Shown piece after piece: positions 35,618 through 43,930 of a stretch of DNA of 64,000 nucleotides. The DNA lies in assembly GCA_013373205.1 (NCBI GenBank), contig JABXIG010000011.1, positions 232,523-296,522 on the forward strand. The letters are read 5' to 3'. The number at the start of each line of letters is the position of its first letter. Positions within the stretch are counted from its first letter, which is position 1. The translations under genes and the position numbers were made by a program. Source of the stretch: Methylocystaceae bacterium. Lineage in GTDB: Bacteria > Pseudomonadota > Alphaproteobacteria > Rhodospirillales > Terasakiellaceae. Below the pieces are notes generated by a model. The model did not search any database and was not told the origin of the DNA. It saw only the letters and a program-made list of their open reading frames with translations.

Positions 35618-36337
35618 TTAACCTGCCGAATGTTTCACATGGGAATTGAAGCGATAACCGTGACCGCGAATGGTCTCGATCAATTGGTTTTCCCCTTTTT
35701 CATCCCCAATTTTTTTGCGCAGGCGGCTGACCAGAATATCTACGGCACGCGCACCGCTTTCGGTGCTGATTTCCGGCACAGATTCTGCCAAGGCATCGCG
35801 GCTAAGTAATTGATTGGGATGTGAGGCGAGGAAGGCAAGAAGGTCAAATTCTGCCGGGGTCAAGGTCGGGCTGACACCATCGGCGCTGATGAGCAAGCGG
35901 TTTGTTTTATCCAATGTCCATCCGGCGAACATGACGACATTGTCGCTTTGCACCAGAATATCTGCGTTGCCTTGCGTGCGGTCCAGCACATTGCGCACCC
36001 GCGCCAGCAACTCGCGTGGGAAAAACGGTTTGGTGATGTAGTCATCGGCGCCAATTTCCAGCCCACGGGCGCGTTCTTCCGGCTCGCTGCGTTCTGAGAC
36101 AATAATGATACCCATTTGTGAACGGTTGCGCAAAGTGCGCGCCAATTCCAGCCCGTCACTGTCCGGCAGGTTTAAATCCAGCAATAACAGATCAAAAGGT
36201 GCCTTCTCCAAAGCCATTTGCATGGAAAAACCATCGGCGGCGGTTTCGGTAAAAAAATTGGCATTGCCTAAAATTGCGGCAATTAAATCCCGAACTGCCC
36301 CGTCATCTTCAACAATAAGAACACGTTTTTGGCTCAT
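35618..36337 (-). CDS. OmpR-family response regulator
   Basis: 239 residues: receiver domain (1-120; LIVEDDGAVRDLI, phosphoacceptor LLLLDLNLPDSDG near 54, and ADDYITKPF with the conserved lysine) and a C-terminal winged helix (135-232; LTPAEFDLLAFLASHPNQLL, RAVDILVSRLRKKIG, IRGHGYRF). It is convergent with the hybrid kinase gene, two bases apart, and divergent from urtA, so its own promoter faces the urtA promoter region. Autoregulation and control of urt-ure transcription are natural predictions. The spacing to kinase and transporter supports one functional unit. Confidence 0.86.
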   Translation of the reverse strand: MSQKRVLIVEDDGAVRDLIAAILGNANFFTETAADGFSMQMALEKAPFDLLLLDLNLPDSDGLELARTLRNRSQMGIIIVSERSEPEERARGLEIGADDYITKPFFPRELLARVRNVLDRTQGNADILVQSDNVVMFAGWTLDKTNRLLISADGVSPTLTPAEFDLLAFLASHPNQLLSRDALAESVPEISTESGARAVDILVSRLRKKIGDEKGENQLIETIRGHGYRFNSHVKHSAG

Positions 36338-36711
36338 TCAGCACTCTCCTGACTTATCGAGTCGTAATGGTGAAGTGTTTCTCTTTGAGATGCAAGCCCA
36401 CCATGAGGAATGACACATTTGAGAGAAAAAATGTGGATAACTACTTTGGCGGGCAGGGTATATAGTTTTTTCTGAGAAATAATTTAGAAACAAAATGTGC
36501 ATATGAAGTAAAAAATAAGAAATAATACAGAAAAGAAATAGAAAAGAATGATTCTTAATTATAACTAACTGTTTTTATTGTCAATAATAAAATGGTGTGT
36601 CTATTTTATAGTTAATTTAATGTTTAAATATTATGCAATTATACATGAATTTAGGTGCGATAAATCAAATGAAATTTTATATTTCTTTTAAAAACAATGG
36701 TTTATTAAGTT
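36338..36711. promoter_or_regulatory. Long AT-rich divergent control region upstream of urtA
   Basis: About 370 bases of strongly AT-rich DNA between the response regulator gene and the urtA promoter. No gene is supported. It contains several A/T tracts, which could bend DNA, as expected between enhancer sites and a sigma-54 promoter. I could not identify a convincing NtrC palindrome by eye, nor a clear repeat for the OmpR-type regulator. Confidence 0.45.
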
Positions 36712-36727
36712 TGGCACGGTTCTTGGT
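36712..36727 (+). promoter_or_regulatory. Sigma-54 (RpoN) promoter of urtA
   Basis: TGGCACGGTTCTTGGT matches the -24/-12 consensus TGGCACG-N4-TTGCW, with one difference in the -12 element (G for C), and has exactly the required spacing. Transcription would begin near 36738, leaving a short leader to the ATG at 36772 and including the AGGAGG ribosome site. This predicts nitrogen control of the urea importer. Confidence 0.65.
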
Positions 36728-36771
36728 TGTTGGGGTGCAGTTCACTTCAAAGCCAGGAGGCAAGTTTACAA

Positions 36772-38064
36772 ATGAAATTCTCATTCAAATCTATTTTAAG
36801 CGCTGGGGCCATTGCGGCGACAGCATTGGTTGGCACAGCGGCCAACGCAGCAGATACAATTAAGGTTGGTGTTTTGCATTCCCTGTCCGGGACGATGGCG
36901 ATTTCTGAAACAACATTGAAAGACACAGTCTTGATGTTGATTGATGAACAAAACAAAAAAGGCGGTCTGTTGGGTAAAAAGTTGGAAGCTGTTGTGGTTG
37001 ACCCGGCATCCAATTGGCCCTTGTTTGCTGAGAAACAACGTGAGCTGATCGAAAAAGAAGGCGTGGATGTGACATTTGGTTGCTGGACATCTGTATCACG
37101 TAAATCTGTTCTGCCGGTTGTTGAAGAATTAAACGGCATGCTCTTCTACCCGGTTCAGTATGAAGGTGAAGAATCTTCACGCAACGTGTTCTACACAGGG
37201 GCTGCCCCAAACCAGCAAGCGATCCCGGCTGTTGATTACATGCTGTCTGAAGACGGTGGTGCGGCAAAACGTATCGTTCTGTTAGGCACAGATTATGTTT
37301 ATCCACGTACAACCAATAAAATCTTGCGTTCTTATCTGAATTCCAAAGGGATTGCTGATGCGGACATCATGGAAAACTACACACCGTTTGGTCACTCTGA
37401 TTGGCAAAACATCGTGGCAGACGTGAAAAAGTTCGCTTCTGCGGGTAAGAAAACGGCTGTGATTTCAACAATCAACGGTGATGCAAACGTACCATTCTAC
37501 AAAGAATTGGGTAACCAAGGCATTGCGGCCAGCGACATCCCTGTTGTTGCGTTCTCTGTTGGTGAAGAAGAACTTGCTGGTCTGGACACAAAACCGCTGG
37601 TCGGTCACTTGGCAGCCTGGAACTACTTCATGTCTGCTGAATCACCAGAAAACGAAGAATTCATCAAAACTTGGAAAGCTTTCATCAAAGATGACAAGCG
37701 CGTAACCAACGACCCGATGGAAGCAACTTACATTGGCTTTAAAATGTGGACACAAGCTGTTCTTCAAGCCGGTACAACTGACGTTGATGCTGTTCGCCAA
37801 GCCATGTACGGCCAAAAAGTCAAAAACCTGACGGGCGGCGTTGCTGTTATGAACACAAACCACCACCTGTCCAAGCCGGTTCTGATCGGTGAAATCCAAG
37901 AAGACGGCCAGTTTGAAACTGTATGGTCAACTGATGGCGTTGTTAAAGGTGACGCATGGTCTGATTTCATTCCGGAAAGCGCCAAGCTGACTGCAGATTG
38001 GACTTATCCATATGTTTGCGGCAACTGTGAAAAGCCGAAATATGCTGGCGTAGCTGGCATGTAA
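36772..38064 (+). CDS. urtA: Urea ABC transporter substrate-binding protein
   Basis: 430 residues from ATG at 36772, with AGGAGG twelve bases upstream and a clear signal peptide (MKFSFKSILSAGAIAATALV, cleaved after ANA). The mature protein is the UrtA type: IKVGVLHSLSGTMA, FGCWTSVSRKSVLP, LFYPVQYEGEE, TGAAPNQQAIPA. It ends in YVCGNCEKPKY, a CxxC-type tail typical of UrtA. It binds urea in the periplasm and delivers it to UrtBCDE. Codon use looks biased to preferred codons, which fits high expression. A hairpin after the gene probably keeps urtA mRNA more abundant than the rest. Confidence 0.93.
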   Translation: MKFSFKSILSAGAIAATALVGTAANAADTIKVGVLHSLSGTMAISETTLKDTVLMLIDEQNKKGGLLGKKLEAVVVDPASNWPLFAEKQRELIEKEGVDVTFGCWTSVSRKSVLPVVEELNGMLFYPVQYEGEESSRNVFYTGAAPNQQAIPAVDYMLSEDGGAAKRIVLLGTDYVYPRTTNKILRSYLNSKGIADADIMENYTPFGHSDWQNIVADVKKFASAGKKTAVISTINGDANVPFYKELGNQGIAASDIPVVAFSVGEEELAGLDTKPLVGHLAAWNYFMSAESPENEEFIKTWKAFIKDDKRVTNDPMEATYIGFKMWTQAVLQAGTTDVDAVRQAMYGQKVKNLTGGVAVMNTNHHLSKPVLIGEIQEDGQFETVWSTDGVVKGDAWSDFIPESAKLTADWTYPYVCGNCEKPKYAGVAGM

Positions 38065-38082
38065 GCCACCTTTCAGCCAGAA

Positions 38083-38130
38083 ATTGGGGGAGGGCGTATC
38101 ACTCTCACGCGCTCCCTCAATATTCTTTTT
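38083..38130 (+). terminator. Partial terminator or processing hairpin between urtA and urtB
   Basis: ATTGGGGGAGGGCG (38083-38096) pairs imperfectly with CGCTCCCTCAAT (38110-38121), followed by ATTCTTTTTCT. A hairpin with a T-rich tail between a binding-protein gene and the membrane-subunit genes is the usual device for unequal expression in ABC transporter operons. Confidence 0.6.
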
Positions 38131-38173
38131 CTGACCCTTTTATTTTCATCTTCATTTCCTTTGGGTGGGTCAT

Positions 38174-39787
38174 ATGACGAAATTCTTTAAACATATAATG
38201 GTGTTGGCAATTGCTTTATTTATGGCCGCACCGACTTTGGCGGCAGATGATTTTTCTGCACAGGTAGATGCTTTAAACGGCAAAAGTTTTTCCAAAAAAA
38301 TTAAAGCGATCGAGGTTCTGGCAGAAGCTGACAATGATCGTGTTGTCCCGGTCTTGCGTGCGATGCTTGGCGGGGACCTTTATGCGTTAAAGTCTGATAA
38401 AACCGTGGTGATTGCCGAAAAACGCGGGTCCGTATATTTGGTTCATAAGGCTGATGACGGGGCAGACCTTGGTCAGATGGCAAAAAGTGATATCAAAAAG
38501 GTCCGCGTCAATAACAAGGTGCGTACTGTCATTAAAGGCATCCTGGGGGGGTTAACGCTATTAAGTCCGAATGTGGAACAACGCCAAAAGGCGATTGATG
38601 CGGTATTTAACAGCCGGGACGAAAGTCTGTTACCGACCCTGAAGAAAGCTATTTCGCGCGAAGAAGATGATGCTTTAAAAGCTAAGATGGTGTTGACCAA
38701 GGCTGCGATTGAATTGGAAAATGCCAAGGATCCAGAAACACTGAGTGCCGCCTTGTCTGTGTTGAAAGAAACACCAACACCGGATGTGCGATCCATTCTG
38801 ACTCGCTATGTTGCCTCAGCCCCAGAAGACATGAAGGCCGAAGCCCAAGCCACTTTGGATGCGGTGGAAAGCAGCTTGTCCATGTGGGAAAATGTCGGCA
38901 ACCTTTATCGTGGTTTGTCGCTGGGCTCGGTTCTGTTGCTGGCGGCTGTCGGTCTGGCGATTACATTTGGGGTTATGGGCGTGATCAATATGGCCCATGG
39001 CGAAATGGTGATGTTGGGGGCTTATGCCACATTTGTGGTGCAGGAAGTCTTTCGCGCCTATATGCCAGGCTGGTTTGACTGGTCCTTGTTTGTCGCTATC
39101 CCGTTTGCCTTTTTGGTGGCTGGAAGCGTCGGTGTCGCGATGGAACGGGGCATCATCCGTTTCCTTTATGGTCGTCCACTGGAAACGTTGCTTGCCACAT
39201 GGGGGGTAAGTTTGATCCTGCAACAGGCCGTGCGTACTGTCTTCGGCCCGACCAACCAGGATGTGAGTTCACCGAGCTGGATGTCCGGTGCCATTGAATT
39301 TACCAATGGGCTGCAATTTACCTATAACCGTTTGTGGATCATTCTGTTTGCGTTGTTGGTTGTGGTCGGTGTGACCCTGATCTTGAAAAAGACCGCCTTT
39401 GGTCTGCAAATGCGCGCTGTCACTCAAAATCGTCCAATGGCAAATTCCATGGGGATCAAATCCGGTTGGGTTGATGCCATGACCTTTGGTCTGGGCTCGG
39501 GCATTGCGGGTATGGCAGGAGTTGCCTTGTCGCAAATTGATAATGTTTCCCCCAACTTGGGTCAGGTCTATATCATCGACAGCTTTATGGTTGTGGTGTT
39601 TGGCGGGGTCGGCAACATCATGGGAACTGTGGTTGGCGCCTTTAGTCTTGGTATCGTCAATAAATTTATGGAACCAATGGCGGGTGCGGTTCTGGCAAAA
39701 ATCTTTGTCCTGATTGCCCTGATCCTCTTTATCCAAAAACGTCCACGCGGACTTTTCGCCCTCAAGGGCCGTTCGGTGGAGGCTTAA
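38174..39787 (+). CDS. urtB: Urea ABC transporter permease UrtB
   Basis: 537 residues from ATG at 38174; a GTG three codons earlier is possible. A signal peptide (ending PTLAA) and a periplasmic helical domain of about 200 residues (DDFSAQVDALNGKSF onward) precede a LivH-type permease with about eight membrane helices (from about 250). GVMGVINMAHGEMVMLGAYA is the branched-chain-type permease signature. UrtB proteins of this long form are known to carry the N-terminal extension, whose role is unclear. It forms the channel with UrtC. Confidence 0.9.
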   Translation: MTKFFKHIMVLAIALFMAAPTLAADDFSAQVDALNGKSFSKKIKAIEVLAEADNDRVVPVLRAMLGGDLYALKSDKTVVIAEKRGSVYLVHKADDGADLGQMAKSDIKKVRVNNKVRTVIKGILGGLTLLSPNVEQRQKAIDAVFNSRDESLLPTLKKAISREEDDALKAKMVLTKAAIELENAKDPETLSAALSVLKETPTPDVRSILTRYVASAPEDMKAEAQATLDAVESSLSMWENVGNLYRGLSLGSVLLLAAVGLAITFGVMGVINMAHGEMVMLGAYATFVVQEVFRAYMPGWFDWSLFVAIPFAFLVAGSVGVAMERGIIRFLYGRPLETLLATWGVSLILQQAVRTVFGPTNQDVSSPSWMSGAIEFTNGLQFTYNRLWIILFALLVVVGVTLILKKTAFGLQMRAVTQNRPMANSMGIKSGWVDAMTFGLGSGIAGMAGVALSQIDNVSPNLGQVYIIDSFMVVVFGGVGNIMGTVVGAFSLGIVNKFMEPMAGAVLAKIFVLIALILFIQKRPRGLFALKGRSVEA

Positions 39788-39790
39788 GAT

Positions 39791-40951
39791 ATGGCACAAT
39801 CTATGAAACAAAAAACGGTCCTGTTGGGCTTTCTCTTAAATGATCGCGGCGGTCAAATCCTGCTTGGTCTGTTGGCGGCAGCGGCTGTCCTCGTTCCTAT
39901 CTGTAATATCTTTGTGCCCGAAAGTTCGATCTTTCATGTGCCGACTTATATGGTCAGCTTGTTGGGTAAATATCTTGCCTTTGCTTTGTTGGCTTTAAGC
40001 GTTGATCTGATTTGGGGATATTGCGGTATCCTCAGTTTGGGGCACGGGGCGTTTTTTGCCTTGGGCGGTTATGCCATGGGGATGTATCTGATGCGCCAGA
40101 TCGGGGATCGCGGCGTTTATGGCAATCCGATTTTGCCCGATTTCATGGTCTTCCTAAACTGGAAAGAACTGCCTTGGTATTGGTATGGCTTTGATGCTTT
40201 TCCTTTTGCTATGTTGATGGTGGTCGTGGTGCCAGGTATTTTGGCGGGCGTCTTTGGCTGGTTTGCCTTTAGGTCCCGCGTCACAGGGGTTTACCTTTCC
40301 ATCATCACCCAAGCCATGACGTATGCTTTATTGCTGGCTTTTTTCCGCAATGATATGGGCTTTGGGGGCAACAACGGTCTGACAGATTTTAAAGATATCC
40401 TTGGTCATGACATTCAGGAAGACGGGACACGGATTGCGTTGTTCCTTGCGACTGTGGCTGCCCTTGCGTTGGGTTACATCATCTGTCGCTATATCGTTTC
40501 TTCGCGGTTAGGACGCGTTTTACTGTCCATCCGGGATGCGGAAAGTCGTACACGCTTTTTAGGGTATCGTGTGGAATATTATAAACTGTTTGTCTTTGTG
40601 GTTTCGGCCATGTTGGCAGGTGTGGCAGGGGCGCTTTATGTCCCTCAAGTCGGGATTATCAACCCATCCGAATTTGCCCCGGCCGTATCCATCGAAATCG
40701 TGATCTGGGTCGCTGTGGGGGGGCGTGGCTCACTTTATGGGGCGGTGCTTGGTGCCTTTATCGTGAATTATGCCAAAACATATTTCACCGGCGCACTGCC
40801 GGAAGCTTGGCTTTATATGCTGGGTTTGTTGTTCGTCGTCGTCACCATCTTTATGCCCAAAGGCGTGGTAGGAACGGTACCTGCCTTTAAGGACCTAAAG
40901 AAAAAAGACGGCACATCGCTTTTTGGTAAATCCACAGAAGCTGCAGAATAA
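39791..40951 (+). CDS. urtC: Urea ABC transporter permease UrtC
   Basis: 386 residues of the LivM type with about nine membrane helices. DLIWGYCGILSLGHGAFFALGGY (given here as a segment near 70-92) contains the conserved permease core, FRSRVTGVYLSIITQAMTYA follows, and VAVGGRGSLYGAVLGAFIVN lies near the end. ATG at 39791 is three bases after the urtB stop. It pairs with UrtB to move urea across the inner membrane. Confidence 0.92.
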   Translation: MAQSMKQKTVLLGFLLNDRGGQILLGLLAAAAVLVPICNIFVPESSIFHVPTYMVSLLGKYLAFALLALSVDLIWGYCGILSLGHGAFFALGGYAMGMYLMRQIGDRGVYGNPILPDFMVFLNWKELPWYWYGFDAFPFAMLMVVVVPGILAGVFGWFAFRSRVTGVYLSIITQAMTYALLLAFFRNDMGFGGNNGLTDFKDILGHDIQEDGTRIALFLATVAALALGYIICRYIVSSRLGRVLLSIRDAESRTRFLGYRVEYYKLFVFVVSAMLAGVAGALYVPQVGIINPSEFAPAVSIEIVIWVAVGGRGSLYGAVLGAFIVNYAKTYFTGALPEAWLYMLGLLFVVVTIFMPKGVVGTVPAFKDLKKKDGTSLFGKSTEAAE

Positions 40952-40964
40952 GGAAACGATCAAG

Positions 40965-41741
40965 ATGCAAGGTATTTCAACAGCAGATAAACTCGTCGTT
41001 CCTGAAGATACGATTTTGTATGTGGATGGCGTCAATAAAGCCTTTGACGGGTTTAAAGCGATCAATGATCTCAGCTTTTACGTTCAGGCCGGCGAGCTAC
41101 GCGCCATTATCGGACCCAACGGGGCAGGCAAAACCACTATGATGGATATCATTACGGGGAAAACACGACCCGATACGGGGGATGTGATTTTCCGCGGTGA
41201 TATCGACCTGACCGAAATGGATGAAGCCCATATCGCCAATCTTGGCATTGGGCGTAAGTTTCAGAAACCCACTGTGTTTGAAAACCAAACGGTGTTTGAA
41301 AATCTTGAACTGGCTTTGGCGGGGAAACGTCGGGTGTTTGAAAGTTTGTTCTTTAAACTATCGGGCCGTGAGGCCGATCATATCGATCAGGTTCTGGAAA
41401 AAATCGCACTGGCTGAAAAACGTAACTGGATGGCAGGTAATCTGTCTCATGGTCAAAAACAATGGCTGGAAATCGGCATGTTATTGATGCAGGAACCGGA
41501 CCTTCTTTTGGTGGATGAACCGGCAGCCGGGATGACTGATGCGGAAACCATGAAAACAGCTGAATTGTTAAAAGAAATAGCCAAAGACCATAGCGTCGTG
41601 GTGGTGGAGCATGACATGGAATTTGTTCAGGCCCTTGAAAGCCGCGTGACCGTTTTACACGAAGGTCATGTGCTGGCCGAAGGATCGCTGGAAACGGTGC
41701 AGAAGAACCAGCAAGTTATTGAAGTATATTTGGGGCGTTAA
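40965..41741 (+). CDS. urtD: Urea ABC transporter ATPase UrtD
   Basis: 258 residues from ATG at 40965, with AAGGAAA upstream. Motifs: Walker A GPNGAGKT (about 51-58), a LivG-like FQKPTVFENQTVFEN Q-loop region, signature LSHGQKQW, Walker B LLLVDEPAAGMTD and switch histidine VVVEHDMEF. The LSHGQ form of the signature is normal for UrtD. It powers urea import with UrtE. The stop is one base from the urtE start. Confidence 0.93.
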   Translation: MQGISTADKLVVPEDTILYVDGVNKAFDGFKAINDLSFYVQAGELRAIIGPNGAGKTTMMDIITGKTRPDTGDVIFRGDIDLTEMDEAHIANLGIGRKFQKPTVFENQTVFENLELALAGKRRVFESLFFKLSGREADHIDQVLEKIALAEKRNWMAGNLSHGQKQWLEIGMLLMQEPDLLLVDEPAAGMTDAETMKTAELLKEIAKDHSVVVVEHDMEFVQALESRVTVLHEGHVLAEGSLETVQKNQQVIEVYLGR

Positions 41742-41742
41742 G

Positions 41743-42438
41743 ATGTTAACTGTCGAAAATGTAGATTTATATTATGGTGCCTCGCAAGCTTTGAAATCTG
41801 TTGCTTTTGAAGCTGAAATTGGCAAGGTGACAACTGTTTTAGGCCGAAATGGTGTTGGGAAAACCAGCCTGATGAAAGCCGTTGTCGGCCAGCAAGCCAT
41901 TCAGTCCGGCACTGTTGTTTTAGAAGGTGCAGACATTACCGCTATGGCCGCTTATGATCGCGCGGCAAAAGGGATTGCTTATGTCCCTCAGGGGCGCGAA
42001 ATTTTCCCGCTTTTGACGGTGGAAGAAAATTTAAAGACGGGTTATGCGTCCTTGCCGCGTTCTTTGCGCCATGTGCCGGATGAAATTTTTGAATTATTTC
42101 CGGTTTTGAAAGACATGCTCAGCCGACGTGGCGGGGATTTGTCGGGTGGGCAGCAACAGCAGTTGGCTATTGCGCGTGCACTTGTGACCCGTCCACGACT
42201 TTTGGTACTGGATGAGCCGACAGAAGGGATTCAGCCATCTATCATTAAAGATATTGAACGCGTCATTCGTTTATTGGCCAATCGGGGCGATATGGCAATT
42301 TTGTTGGTTGAACAATATTTCGAATTCGCTCATGCTCTTGCAGACTATATTGTTGTGATGGACCGGGGTGAGGTCGTCATGAAAGGCTTGAAAGAGGATT
42401 TGGTCGAAGCAGATGTCCGTCGTTACCTTACCGTCTAA
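41743..42438 (+). CDS. urtE: Urea ABC transporter ATPase UrtE
   Basis: 231 residues. Walker A is GRNGVGKT (about 35-42), followed by YVPQGREIFPLLTVEENL, the LivF/UrtE Q-loop segment, then LSGGQQQQLAIARAL, LLVLDEPTEGIQP and LLVEQYFEFA. The start at 41743 gives the standard UrtE beginning (MLTVENVDLYYG). It overlaps ureD by 26 bases, coupling urea import to urease assembly. Confidence 0.93.
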   Translation: MLTVENVDLYYGASQALKSVAFEAEIGKVTTVLGRNGVGKTSLMKAVVGQQAIQSGTVVLEGADITAMAAYDRAAKGIAYVPQGREIFPLLTVEENLKTGYASLPRSLRHVPDEIFELFPVLKDMLSRRGGDLSGGQQQQLAIARALVTRPRLLVLDEPTEGIQPSIIKDIERVIRLLANRGDMAILLVEQYFEFAHALADYIVVMDRGEVVMKGLKEDLVEADVRRYLTV

Positions 42439-43282
42439 TCCAGACACAGTTGCTAACAGCCAAAAGCGCGCTATTGAAATACATGGTGCGGCAGATGTGT
42501 CCTTTGTGGAAAAGGACGGGGAAACAGGGCTGGGGCGACTTTATTATCGCGACCCTTTAAAGGTTTTGTTCCCACGCGGTGATGTCCCCACGGCCGCACT
42601 TGTCACGACAGGTGGTGGGCTGTTTGGTGGGGATATCTATGACATTGATATTCATCTGGAACAAAACGCCAAGGCCATGGTGACGGCACAAGCAGCAGAA
42701 AAGGTCTATCGATCTAGCGGCCCGGATTGCGAAATTCATGTGAATTTAAAGGTCGATGAAGGCGCTGCATTGGAATGGCTGCCCCAGGAAACCATCTTAT
42801 TTGATCAGGCGCGTTTTCGACGCAAAACCACCCTTGAAATGTCATCCACGGCTAAAGCGTTGGCGGGTGAAATTATTGTTTTTGGCCGATTGGCAAGCGG
42901 CGAAGAAATTGATCAGGGTCTGTTGCGCGAAGCATGGGATATCAAGATTGATGGAAAGCTGGTCTGGGCTGATGCGCTACATATGGAAGGTCAGTTCCAA
43001 AGGCAGCTTAATCATGTATCCGGCTTTGGTGGTGCGCGTGCGATTGCAACCTGCGTGTTTGCCGGACCTGATGCGGTCAATCAGCTGGAGGCCGCACGCG
43101 GTTTTTTAAAAGAATTTGACGGGGTTCGTTTTGGCGCAACAGCTGTGAACGGCATTTTGATTTGTCGTTGGTTGGCTGCAGACCCCTATCAATTACGTAA
43201 GTCATTTGGCTTATTTTGGGCCGATTTTAGATATTATATATTGGGGCGTGAAAACATATTACCCCGACTTTGGCAGTGTTAA
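42413..43282 (+). CDS. ureD: Urease accessory protein UreD
   Basis: 289 residues of the UreD/UreH family: LYYRDPLKVLFPRG, VTTGGGLFGGDIYDI, QAAEKVYRSSG, WLPQETILFDQARF and DALHMEG-type segments are in the expected order. UreD binds apo-urease and, with UreF and UreG, opens the path for nickel and carbon dioxide to the active site. The ATG at 42413 lies inside the end of urtE; the frame and the family length agree with that start. Confidence 0.92.
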   Translation: MSVVTLPSNPDTVANSQKRAIEIHGAADVSFVEKDGETGLGRLYYRDPLKVLFPRGDVPTAALVTTGGGLFGGDIYDIDIHLEQNAKAMVTAQAAEKVYRSSGPDCEIHVNLKVDEGAALEWLPQETILFDQARFRRKTTLEMSSTAKALAGEIIVFGRLASGEEIDQGLLREAWDIKIDGKLVWADALHMEGQFQRQLNHVSGFGGARAIATCVFAGPDAVNQLEAARGFLKEFDGVRFGATAVNGILICRWLAADPYQLRKSFGLFWADFRYYILGRENILPRLWQC

Positions 43283-43297
43283 AGGAAAGGCGAGATT

Positions 43298-43600
43298 ATG
43301 CATTTGACGCCAAGAGAAAAAGATAAATTGCTGGTGGCAACGGCGGCCATGGTGGCACGACGCCGTCTTGAGCGCGGGGTGAAATTAAATCATCCTGAAG
43401 CCATTGCGCTGATCACCGACTTTGTGGTGGAAGGCGCGCGTGATGGCAAAACCGTTGCAGAACTGATGCGCGATGGCGGTCAAGTCATTACCAAGGATCA
43501 GGTCATGGACGGCATTGCCGATATGATCCACGAAATTCAGGTCGAAGCCACGTTTCCGGACGGGACCAAGCTGGTTACTGTCCATAACCCCATTCGTTAA
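43298..43600 (+). CDS. ureA: Urease gamma subunit
   Basis: 100 residues, the standard length. [20 protein letters not shown] at the start and [23 protein letters not shown] and [20 protein letters not shown] are diagnostic. It is a structural subunit of the (UreABC)3 urease. The ATG follows AAAGGAAAGG. Separate ureA and ureB genes show the three-subunit type of urease. Confidence 0.95.
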   Translation: MHLTPREKDKLLVATAAMVARRRLERGVKLNHPEAIALITDFVVEGARDGKTVAELMRDGGQVITKDQVMDGIADMIHEIQVEATFPDGTKLVTVHNPIR

Positions 43601-43615
43601 AGAAAGGTCTGTCAT

Positions 43616-43927
43616 ATGAAACCGGGTGAAATTATCACAGCCGAAGGAACGCTGACCTTGAACGCGGGGCGGGCGACCAAAACCATTAAAGTGGCAAACA
43701 CCGGGGATCGACCGATTCAGGTGGGTAGCCATTATCATTTTTATGAAACCAACCCGGGTCTTGAATTTGATCGCGATGCGGCCAAAGGTTTCCGTTTGGA
43801 TATTCCGGCGGGCACCGCTGTGCGGTTCGAGCCGGGGCAATCGCGCGAGGTCGATCTGGTGGCTTATGCCGGAAATGGCGAAATTTATGGCTTTAATGCC
43901 AAAATCAATGGACCTTTGGAGGGATAA
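43616..43927 (+). CDS. ureB: Urease beta subunit
   Basis: 103 residues beginning [19 protein letters not shown], with the family segments [20 protein letters not shown] and [16 protein letters not shown]. It is a structural subunit of urease, packed against UreC. An AAAGG ribosome site lies eight to ten bases before the ATG. Three bases separate its stop from ureC. Confidence 0.95.
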   Translation: MKPGEIITAEGTLTLNAGRATKTIKVANTGDRPIQVGSHYHFYETNPGLEFDRDAAKGFRLDIPAGTAVRFEPGQSREVDLVAYAGNGEIYGFNAKINGPLEG

Positions 43928-43930
43928 ATC

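Noticed and set aside
36727..36771. Earlier TTG start for urtA
   Set aside because: It would place extra residues before a perfect signal peptide and overlap the predicted transcription start; the ATG at 36772 has an AGGAGG site.
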